Assembly: GCF_004379255.2 (NCBI RefSeq)
Contig: NC_056049.1
Location: 4,712,001-4,776,000, forward strand
Direction of reading: 5' to 3'
Length of the DNA: 64,000 bases
Origin: Salvia splendens
Taxonomy: Eukaryota; Streptophyta; Magnoliopsida; Lamiales; Lamiaceae
The notes under the pieces are model-generated. The model was not told where the DNA came from and made no database searches. It saw only the letters and a list, made by a program, of their open reading frames with translations. The position numbers were made by a program, and so were the translations under genes. Positions 55,020 to 64,000 of this stretch are shown here, in pieces (within the stretch, counting starts at the first letter, position 1; each line of letters starts with the position of its first letter).

Positions 55020-57194
55020 TGATAAGGGTGAAGTTCCCTTATCACGATAAAAGGCAGTCGCCGGAGCTTTGCCGGTCAATCAAACCAAGATTTAAGATTG
55101 CAAAAAGATAAAAAAACGATAAAAGCTAAAAAGATAATTTCATATTTCTTGATTGGAATAGAAGAATACAATATCTCCTATTTATAAGACTATAATGACT
55201 TAGGGAATAAGAAATAAAGATACTACGAATATATGGAAAGATATGTTAATTCAATACTAAACTAAATAAGAGAGTTTTAAGGATATTCTTGAGATATTCA
55301 CGTATCAACTCCCCCACGGTTGAAATTCACCTTGTCCTCAAGGTGGGAACCACGACACACGGATGAACATTGCGAACAGAAGTTTTGGCGGGGCCTCCCC
55401 TCCTGGATCAAACGATCCCGGTCGCTGCGTTGGAACAATTGCAGCATCATTCGACAGTTGCTTCATACGTGCAACTATGAATACTGCGGACTCGCGAGCT
55501 TCTACTTCTGTTGGATGAGGCGAATCCAACTCCACCTTGATGAAATTGTCAATTAACACAATCCCATTTTCAATATCGACAAACAAGGCATTACAATCAA
55601 CTATCAACTGATACTCTGGATCATCTTCCAAAACAATTCCAAGAGTGGAGTTCTCAGACCCATTTTCCAATGCATCTTCAACTTTCTGCATGATGTCAGT
55701 AAATCGCTGAGTTTTTTGTAGTTTCGACACACTGTCAAGATCCTCATAGTTAAGTGCTTCTATATCCGCTAAATCACCATCTATATCTTCTTCCATGTGC
55801 TCAGCATCGTCGTTATCTGCTACCAGAAGATCATCTTCGTTATCAGACAATTCATCACCAACCACCACCGGCACGCGCGATCTCCAATTGACTGCATCAG
55901 ACCCGTCAAAGCACGGGGGCGTCATCGTCGCGTAACGTAGTCTGTCTGATCGATAATGGTCGTAACGGGGTGGTTCGGAGTAACCCCCACCGTCGTAGCG
56001 TGCCCAAGGGTTGTCCCACGCCGTCGATTGTCGCCCAGCGTGAATTTCATGGCTATGGTCGGGATTATCCCTCGCGGTCCTATCCCTCGCCCAATCAGAA
56101 TAGGGCGGCTTCGGATCGGGCCTCGGATCAGGCCTTGTCGGTGGCGGTGGCTGATCCTGACGTCGCTGACCAAAACGCTGTATATCAGAATAGGGTTCCA
56201 CTTCTCGCCGGCCCCAATCATTCTCCGACGCCGGCACGTGTCTCCCGCCCCGATTGTCCCATCTATGTGCGGGATTGTCCCATGCAGTGGGGCTTCTCCC
56301 TCGAAAACCATCGTTGACTGCCCCGAAACGGTCACACTGCTTCGTCTCTGAGTTTAGCGGAAGGAATCTGCTCCGAGACGGCCCGGTGAACCCTTTTTGC
56401 GTCTGGTTCGACTGAAAGCCATCGTTGCTAGGCCCGTAAGCATCCCACGGCATCTCCTCCGAGTGCGGCGCATTGTAATTGCTCCGAACCTGTGCGCCGT
56501 CAAACCCTAGATGTGGGTGAGACGCAACCGCTGTCGCCGCTGACATGGTCGGTCTATTTCTTGCTGAATCGCCACGCCACCGCTGCCAATCATCAAAAGG
56601 AGGGTCTGGGTCTGGGTCTGGCCATGGCGGAGGAAGCGCGACGTTATGCCGCCGCTCTGGGTCTGGCCATGGCGGAGGATGCGCGACGTTCTGCCGCCGC
56701 TCCATCGCGTCGAAGCGCGCCTCCACACGTGCAAGCGACGCCAGCAGATGTTCGAACGCCATCGCCGTGGAGTCCAGCGATCCACTCGACGCCGTGAATT
56801 GCTCAAGGCCGCGTATGACTCCGGCGGAAGTCACAACTCCCGATTCCGTACGGCTCCCCATTCGATTCGACAAGGATAATCTGAGATCGTCAATGAAAGC
56901 ACCAGTTGATAAGGGTGAAGTTCCCTTATCACGATAAAAGGCAGTCGCCGGAGCTTTGCCGGTCAATCAAACCAAGATTTAAGATTGCAAAAAGATAAAA
57001 AAACGATAAAAGCTAAAAAGATAATTTCATATTTCTTGATTGGAATAGAAGAATACAATATCTCCTATTTATAAGACTATAATGACTTAGGGAATAAGAA
57101 ATAAAGATACTACGAATATATGGAAAGATATGTTAATTCAATACTAAACTAAATAAGAGAGTTTTAAGGATATTCTTGAGATATTCACGTATCA
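55020..57194 (-). mobile_element. Young non-autonomous LTR retrotransposon (2,175 bp)
   Basis: LTRs 55020-55307 and 56907-57194 (288 bp each) are identical by eye, with the 5-bp duplication CGGCT at 55015-55019 and 57195-57199. On the minus strand the primer region ACTGGTGCTTTCATTGA follows the 5' LTR and a GTGGGGGAGT purine tract precedes the 3' LTR. The inside has one 542-codon frame but no protease, RT or integrase. It sits in the 5' LTR of the Gypsy element; the other two LTR copies keep the empty site. Confidence 0.93.
55338..56966 (-). CDS. Gag-derived ORF of the non-autonomous element (542 aa at most)
   Basis: The frame opens in the 5' LTR; Met36 (MGSRTESGV) is a more natural start. 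The N-terminal part has a short coiled coil (LLASLARVEARFDAMERRQN), as gag proteins of Gypsy elements do. The middle is rich in Pro, Asp, Arg and Trp with repeated WPDP and AWDNP words. Then PCFDGSDAVNWRSRV resembles the start of a Gypsy gag core, after which the core is lost and an acidic stretch (LSDNEDDLLVADNDDAEHME) follows. The tail SFDPGG...WFPP is like the extreme C-terminus of a Gypsy polyprotein. It is therefore a deletion fusion of gag start and pol end that stayed open. Possible role: packaging protein; otherwise unused. Confidence 0.6.
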   Translation of the reverse strand: MTGKAPATAFYRDKGTSPLSTGAFIDDLRLSLSNRMGSRTESGVVTSAGVIRGLEQFTASSGSLDSTAMAFEHLLASLARVEARFDAMERRQNVAHPPPWPDPERRHNVALPPPWPDPDPDPPFDDWQRWRGDSARNRPTMSAATAVASHPHLGFDGAQVRSNYNAPHSEEMPWDAYGPSNDGFQSNQTQKGFTGPSRSRFLPLNSETKQCDRFGAVNDGFRGRSPTAWDNPAHRWDNRGGRHVPASENDWGRREVEPYSDIQRFGQRRQDQPPPPTRPDPRPDPKPPYSDWARDRTARDNPDHSHEIHAGRQSTAWDNPWARYDGGGYSEPPRYDHYRSDRLRYATMTPPCFDGSDAVNWRSRVPVVVGDELSDNEDDLLVADNDDAEHMEEDIDGDLADIEALNYEDLDSVSKLQKTQRFTDIMQKVEDALENGSENSTLGIVLEDDPEYQLIVDCNALFVDIENGIVLIDNFIKVELDSPHPTEVEARESAVFIVARMKQLSNDAAIVPTQRPGSFDPGGEAPPKLLFAMFIRVSWFPP

Positions 57195-57354
57195 CGGCTC
57201 TTCGGCAGCCCGGAGACAACCAAGGACAGCCCCCACTCCGATACGTCACTAATTTCACAACCTTCACAAATTAAATTCCAAAACTTTTAAATCTAAGATT
57301 ATAAATTCTTAGAAATTGAAATGAAAGGGAAGAACAATAAATCAATCCTTACCT

Positions 57355-57625
57355 TTCGGGAGTCCGACGGAGCGGCGGCGCTGGCGAGCGGCGGCGAAGC
57401 TGGAGAGAAAGAAGGGACGGCGGCGGCAGATTGAGGAGAGAAGGGGGCTGGGGCGGTGGAGCAGCGGTGATGTGAGGCGGTGGAAATCGAGAGAGAGAGA
57501 GAGAGATCGGAGTCGACGGCAACGTCGATTCTTGCACCACGGCGAATCGGAGAAAATCGGCGGATTCTGTTTTGGGGAGAAAAGAAAAAAAAACGCGAGG
57601 GAGAGAGAAGAGAGAGATACGCATA
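57355..57625 (-). other. Second copy of the antisense exon-like LTR segment
   Basis: Same as 24560-24840, including the TCCCGAAAGGTAAGG donor. Confidence 0.35.
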
Positions 57626-59847
57626 GGGGGGTTAAGGGAGTATTTGATTTTCTCGTTTAATTATTTAGTACTCCTACTATAATATTTATTGGGTTAAAGT
57701 GAAAAGTGAAAAGTGAAAAGTGAAGGAAGGGAGTAGACTTGCTTAGGGAATGGGAGAATACTTCCATGTTTTCATGTTTTATCTTTTTCTTAAATCACTT
57801 TTGACTTGGGCTCCTTCAAATTATTTTGGGTTGGGGATTATTATTGTTTTGGGCTCTAAAATGTTAATTCTTTGGCCCGATAATGATTTGTCTCACATGT
57901 GTAATAGCAAATATATTAGACTAGTGGAATATTTCGAATCACACTAAGTTTAGTGAAATCAATATTAACCTTTTGGGGATGACTTGAGATAGGGAGAGTC
58001 TGTTTCCTTCTTCAAGTTAGAAGCTGGACTACACAAAGTTTACAAATTGTTTTGAGATGAGACAAATTAATTGAATGGAAGTTTGGACTATGTAAACATG
58101 AATTCGAGCACTTATAAACAAATTGGGGCTGCAGTGCATAGTGAATGTGAGGTTCGATTTCAAATTTAATTATTTCTAGGCTTAAATCAAATGGTTAAGT
58201 AAGATAAAATGATTTGTTATGATCCAAGTTGTTATGTTTTTGTAGAATAATTAGTAAGGTACACAACACCAATTTTAGTTGGGCATTATTACATAAATGG
58301 AGAAATAAGGATGGGGATATATTAATTTGGGCTATTTTTCTTTTGGCCTCACTAAATAAATTGGTGAAATAAGGTGGACTAAGATAACAATTATCTTGGG
58401 TCAAGTAATTAATCCTTGGGCCGATAATTTAATTGTTGAGAATTAATTAGTTAATTTTTTGGAATATTTCGAAGGATGAATAATTTATCCCAAGTCCGAA
58501 ATAAACATTGCAAGGGAAAACATCTTCGATAATTAATTCATGTGCTCAATTAAATCTTAGGATTTAATTCGATATCGTTGAGAAAAATACGAGGAGCCAA
58601 CGGAGGAATTATAGGCGTAAGCGGCCGACCGGCATTGCCCCGCGACGCCTCGGGCGGCCGCTAAGGAAATGGAAAGAAAGAGGGAGACGACGTTCTCAAG
58701 TCACAAAAATAATTAAGTTTAATAAAGAAGTGCTATTAATTAAATTTTTCCCAATTTAATTAATATGCAAGTTTCTAAAATTTCTATCGGTGAACAAATG
58801 ATAAAAGAAATAAAGTAGGGGCATGCATTCATATAAGTATGTGAATTTTCTCGAGTCTTATTAGTACGTTATTTATTTTCAAAAGGCTATCTCCGTGAGT
58901 TAAGGGTGGAGTCAGGAAAATTCAAGTTAAGGAGTTTTAAGCAGTCGAGGTGAGCTTTCTTATACTAAAAATACAAATTGTATTTTATGAAAACTTGAAC
59001 ACATGTTCGTTATTTTTTTAAAGATGTTGTCTTGTCATAAATATTTTTGTGTATGATGCCTATCTGTTGGCTACGGCCAAGTGAATTATGAATGATGATA
59101 TAAGTCGAATTCGGGTCCCAGTGAGGGTGGTGTCCCCACTCGGACTAGTGTACACAAGCTCCCTCTGCATGTAGGGCAGAGCAGGTGACCGAGGAAGGTG
59201 GCCACCTTCCCGGCACAAGAATACCTCTGACATGTTGGGTAGAGAAGGTGACCGTGCGAGAACACCATCTCGACGGCACAATGTGATCAGATATGGCTAA
59301 GTACAGGAAAAAAAGGGACTGCAGTCCAATGTGAGTATTTTTAGTAAGCTCGGGTCTTTTCAACAACACCCCGAGTGTTACTGTGATGATGGCTTGACAA
59401 TATTTTCAAATGTATATGTGTAATTGTCGGCAATGTGTTCACTGAGTACTTTTTGTACTCAGCCCTGCATATATTTCTAAATGTGCAGGTTGAGCAGCGA
59501 AGTGGTGGAGGAAGTGCTATTGAGACAAGACATTTAATTCAGTCAGATTTTGACTCTCGGAGGTTCATGTCTTCATACATGGAACCGCGTTCATTTGTTT
59601 CCGTTGTGCATCTTAAAAGACTCAAGTCTATTTTGTTCAAAACTCTGATATTTTGAAATTTCTTTACAAACAATTACTCGAGTTTTCATGATCGAGTATC
59701 TTTTCTTCTGTGTATCAGCACTTGATTAGTCATGTCTCGCAGCCAATGCTTGATATTATTTCCCCCCCCCTTTCTTCCCCGCTTCTTTAATCCTCCCCTA
59801 GTAGCGATCAACCGTGTTTTCTATCCTTAGAAAATGCGGTCGTGACA

Positions 59848-62394
59848 GAGTGGTATCAGAGCATTCTTTCTCGCTCTGAACCCGAGAATCTTCTTTGAAA
59901 ATCTTGGTCTAGCCTTGTTCCACTAGACTGTCTAATGAAAATACTCTTAGCACTCCCACCAATCGCGCTCAATGAGGAAAAAGGTAACTTGTTCTTTTTC
60001 AAAAGAAAATCAAGATGTTTGAAAGTTTGAAATGGGAAATAACTCATGAAGTTAATTTGAGTGAACAGATGAAAATGCTATGTTTAAAGAAAGAGTTGAT
60101 GTTTCTTGATTTGGTAGCGTGCTTAAAGAAAGAGTTAGTATGTCTTTTCTTGGCTAAAGACTGTGAATGTATGAATAAAATAAGTAACTTTCCTAAATGG
60201 AAAAAAAAATAATACTGAAATATGAAAGTATAAAGTATACGAGCATGGTACCAATTGTTGAAATGATGTCTCCTTTTGAGTTTGTGAAATGATACCTCTT
60301 TTTAAGTTAGTAATTGATCATGTTGCTAGTATCGGGAAATCGAAATTTCTAAAGAACATAGAATACTTAGTTATGCGTTCCTTCTAGAACACAATATGAA
60401 CTCGAACTTAGAAGTACAATATGTACATTTATCGCTTTCCCGAGCGACGAAAAGAAAATGACGCTATAAGGAAGAAACTTCGTCATGAGAAAAGCAATCC
60501 AATATAGAACAAAACGATGTTTCTAGAAAGATGGTAGGGGTGAGATGCCATTTTCTACGTCACAATGACATGAATAATCTGGGTTAACCTTTGTCTTTCT
60601 TGACAATCCAATCACTCCAAAGGATCATTCCTTTGATCCAACTAAGCGATGTACATATACATAGCAAGAGAATATGATTACAATGTAAACAAAGCACCTA
60701 GGTCTATAATATAAGTAAACAGAAACGATGTGTTACGAGGTTGAGCGTTATGACGAACCGAGAGTACCAAAGAGCCATAATCCCCACATATGGTCATCTG
60801 ACGTGATCGTAAGGTGAATGTAGCTTGTGACCAAAGTTTTCCATAACTTATTTATTATTCTCTATAAAGAGTTAAACAAGGGAGTATCACCATCGTAGTT
60901 AACCAGGAAGATTCATCAACAACGCTTACTTGGGTTCCCATGAATTCCAATTTCTCGAATCCCCCTGATCAAAATACTTTTGTTGAATTAAGACCTTAAA
61001 TGACTTCCTTTGCAAGGTAACGTGTCATTATCTTTCCTCTTCTATGTCAAGGTTGTGCATCACTTCCAGTTCTGAGCTTGCACCCTCATGTTTTCTGATA
61101 ACCTCCAGTGAATACAATCCTTCTTTACTCATTCTGTATAAAAGCAATACTTTGACTCCCTGAATTCTTGCCAACAAACTCTTATACTCGGAGCTGCTTT
61201 ATTTATACCCTTCAGAATGAACATGTTTCCCTAAACAATTGTCTTTTCAATGATGTATCCCTCAAAGGTCATTAGTGGACCTTTTTGTTTTCAAAAGTGC
61301 TTCTTGACAAGCTCTTTATTTTATATGAGTAGTTCCCTCTTATTAATTCCACTACAATTATTCTATCATGCTTTGAGCTCTTCAGCAACTCCAGGTCTAA
61401 AGCAATTTGCTCTGCTCTGATTGTCTTCTCTCTACTAGTTAATTTTCTTGATTTGGTTATAAACTTTGTAAATTCATTAACCTGATATAGTATCACGATT
61501 TTGTTGACCCAAAAGGGTAGTTTCTTGTTATTCTTCTTTCTCAAATACACTTGAGACCAATCATTTTCAGTCTTACTATATTGGAGCAGCCATCTGGTAA
61601 GACCTTATTAAACCTTTTAAATTAACCCTTTGTGTTTTCAGATATACTTATTGACAAGCTCTTTGTTTTACCTGAATACTCTCATCTTATGAATTCAAAT
61701 ATGACTATTGTCTCTTGATTTGAGCTTTTCTGCAAGCTCCATGTTAAAGCTGGCACATTGCTTCTCTCTTGGCTAGTTTCCTCTTGTTGCCCCCTTTATT
61801 AGTCAGTTTCCCTGAACTGCTTACAAACTCTAAAAATTTCGTTGATATGATCTTCTATCACAGTGTTGTTGAGCAAATTGCAATTGTTTGTTTTCCTATT
61901 CTTTTCAAATCCGTTTGTAACCAATCATCTCAGATCTTCCTGTTATCATCTAGGGATACTTGAAACTTTTCTACTTCACTGTTCATTTTGATTATATTAT
62001 TGGCAACCTATTATTAACATCTACATTCTATTCATCGTACCCTCACTTTCGCAATTTATTCCATCTGGCAAGCTCTTCCCACAATAAAATTTCCAAGCTC
62101 TATGGGTATAGCTCAAGCCCTTTGAATTTGTATTTTTTTTATGGGAGTGAGCATAATGAGCCCAATTGAGCCTAGTCTTTGCACTTCATGAAAACCTTTG
62201 TTGCAAGCTACTGGTGAGAGTTTGTGGTGAACCAAACACCCACGTAATTGAAATAATTATAATTGTTTTGTTTTCATGGCTACCTTGGAGCCTACACAAA
62301 GCAAGAACAATTCGAATATTTCTCTTGGGATCCCAAATTCAGTTCCTATAAAAGTTAAAACTGTTAGACCACCTCAAAATTTCCTAGCGTGAAA
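59848..62394 (+). other. Non-coding internal region of the Gypsy element
   Basis: Where gag, protease, RT and the integrase core should be, no conserved frame is found. A short open stretch (60015-60212, starting MFESLKWEITHEV) shows no family. 61290-61560 and 61640-61900 are diverged tandem units (TTGACAAGCTCTTT... in both), and a third partial unit lies near 62060. Confidence 0.6.
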
Positions 62395-62899
62395 CAAATC
62401 CGGAGTCGGATCAAGGAAGCGCAAGACCGGCAAAAAAAAAATCCTACGCCGATGAGCGTCAAACCGAATTGAAATTTAACATCGGGAAGAAGGTCTTCTT
62501 GAAATTATCCTCTTCCAAAGGAATAACCAGATTTGGAGTCAAGGGAAAGCTGAAACCACGATATATTGGACCCTATGGAATTCTGGAAGAAGTGGGCCCA
62601 GTAGCATATCGCTTGGCATTACCACCCAACTTTGGGAATGTACACAACGTATTCCACGTCTCCCAACTTTGAAAATACGTGTTCGATCCAAAACATGTGA
62701 TTCGCCATGAAGAAATCGCTTTAGAGCCTGACCTGAGTTACGAAGAAAAGCCGGTAGAAATACTAGATCGAAAGGTGCAACAGCTTCGGAACAAGTCGAT
62801 TACTACAGTGAAGGTTTTGTGGAAAAACCACGGACCAGAAGAGGCAACATGGGAGCTAGAAGAGAAAATGAAGGAGAAATATCCCGAGCTTTTTGTCTA
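62395..62899 (+). pseudogene. Integrase C-terminus plus chromodomain relic
   Basis: After a frame break at an A-run near 62435 the frame gives KFNIGKKVFLKLSSSKGITR, KLKPRYIGPYGILEEVGPVA and FGNVHNVFHVSQL (the GPY/F module of chromoviral integrases). A stop codon (TGA at about 62670) interrupts it, and then YVFDPKHVIRHEE and VLWKNHGPEEATWELEEKMK (chromodomain) follow to the end. In autonomous relatives the chromodomain guides integration; here both breaks make it dead. Confidence 0.88.
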
Positions 62900-62946
62900 A
62901 ATACATCCTAAATTTCGGGACGAAATTTCTTTTAAGAGGGGTAGAA

Positions 62947-64000
62947 TGTAACGACCCGCTAAGCCAATATTATTAGAAACAATATTATTAGCTTGATTAT
63001 CTATATAAGTAACTTTTATGCGATTAAATCCGAGCTACGATAGATTATCGTTGTTGTTTGTTTTGACGATAGACAAATGAATAAAACACACGTAAATATA
63101 TATTACACCTTTATGAATACAATAAATTTAAGTAAATAAATAAAGTCCCATAATCAAAATCTTAATGTCCGATACATCCAATAAAAGTCCAACAAAATTT
63201 AATTTAATACATCTTTTGTTCTAAAGAAAATCGGGTACATCAACGAGAACAGCTCCGAACTGGAATTGAATTTTTTTTCCTGCACCAAATTAAACAAATA
63301 ATATATATATAAAAAAGGGGAGAGAGGGCCGATCATGAGGATGATTTTTTTTTCAAAACATTAAATGCCTCATTTAATGAGGGCAGACAAATCATATCCC
63401 TTCTGACAAAAGAGAATAATTAGAGATAAGAATACCATGCAACTTGCTACACCAACTTGTTACACGTCACTTTCAATACCACCTTTTTTGTATTGTATAC
63501 AATCATTTTTCTTTCCCTCACACACACATCACCCTCAAATCCTAAGTAATCCTAAGTTGTCTGCACACACCAAGCCAACATGGATATAGGAGTTTGAGGA
63601 AGGAGAATTTCACACAATTCGTAGAGTGAAACACTACCATCCAACAACACTTAACTGCCACATCAAAAGGTAAACACCAAGCCTTTCTTTTCTTTCATCT
63701 ATGTACAAGCATGCATATATGTAGTTGGAAGAAGAATCTGCCCAAATGTTAACAATAAACACCAAGAATTACTTGTTTCACCATTAAGTCTTCCAAGAAG
63801 ACACACAATTGTCCGGAATTCACCAAATTTATAAAATAGACAACTAAGTCCTACAACCAGGGTAAGCATAAATTGAGAATCTTATCTTGAACATGAATCT
63901 GCCGGATTTCCAGCGACGGCTCTTCGGCAGCCCGGAGACAACCAAGGACAGCCCCCACTCCGATACGTCACTAATTTCACAACCTTCACAAATTAAATTC
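62947..64000 (+). repeat. 3' LTR of the Gypsy element, cut by the window end
   Basis: Matches the 5' LTR from TGTAACGACCCGC on. At 63910-63925 the sequence GCGACGGCTCTTCGG is uninterrupted, the empty site of the nested element. Confidence 0.93.

Larger units (their letters stand above)
54043..64000 (+). mobile_element. Full-length but gutted chromoviral Gypsy element
   Basis: 5' LTR 54043-59847 (about 3.63 kb once the nested element is removed), internal region 59848-62946, 3' LTR from 62947 to beyond the window. TGATT at 54038-54042 is the same target as for the solo LTR at 23451. The primer site TGGTATCAGAGC is at 59851-59862 and the purine tract AAGAGGGGTAGAA lies just before 62947. Only an integrase tail and chromodomain remain of the coding part, so it needs proteins from elsewhere. 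The chromodomain points to the Tekay/Del type. Confidence 0.88.

Noticed and set aside
55956..56937. Plus-strand frames of 100-130 codons opposite the gag-derived ORF
   Set aside because: Antisense shadows of the proline- and arginine-rich minus-strand frame.

Overview
This is nuclear DNA of a flowering plant, a eudicot and perhaps a Lamiales (mint-order) species. The signs are AT-rich intergenic DNA, GT-AG introns, plant gene families (CYP71-type P450, berberine-bridge-enzyme-like oxidase, NANA-type aspartic protease, cysteine-rich secreted peptide) and dense plant transposons (Copia, chromoviral Gypsy, Stowaway, hAT, CACTA). The genus is a guess. No rRNA, tRNA or CRISPR was recognised.

Layout. 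(1) 1-17.4 kb is almost wholly transposon. A chain of terminal-inverted-repeat (TIR) elements sits end to end, separated only by (TA)n tracts. Most carry a 22-bp-phased satellite array and pieces of host genes (BAHD acyltransferase, GPAT, P450, MFP2/AIM1); one carries a Ulp1-like relic. A very young, apparently intact Copia element (11643-17211) is nested in the last one. (2) 17.4-19.8 kb is an intact three-exon aspartic protease gene whose promoter has been replaced by an element end plus a (TA)n tract. (3) 22.6-27.6 kb is a two-exon secreted cysteine-rich peptide gene whose intron holds a 3.6 kb solo Gypsy LTR and a Stowaway MITE. (4) 27.6-31.9 kb is intergenic DNA with hAT, Stowaway, foldback and CACTA MITEs. 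(5) 31.9-34.6 kb is a complete two-exon CYP71-type P450 on the minus strand. (6) 34.6-43.8 kb is repeat-rich; it includes a second chain of (TA)n-bounded elements, one carrying an SPX gene fragment. (7) 43.8-64 kb is a second copy of the 19.4-27 kb region: the protease 3' end, a BBE-like gene absent from the first copy, the peptide gene's first exon, and a full-length but gutted Gypsy element at the same target site as the solo LTR. That element has a young non-autonomous LTR element in its 5' LTR, and its 3' LTR runs off the window.

Four loci look functional: the protease, the peptide, the P450 and the BBE-like oxidase. The last three are typical of specialised metabolism or defence, but nothing shows they act in one pathway. 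The main interest lies in the (TA)n-seeking, gene-capturing, satellite-carrying elements and in the readable history of the segmental duplication (shared retrotransposon site, solo versus full LTR, microhomology deletion of a gene, filled and empty sites).
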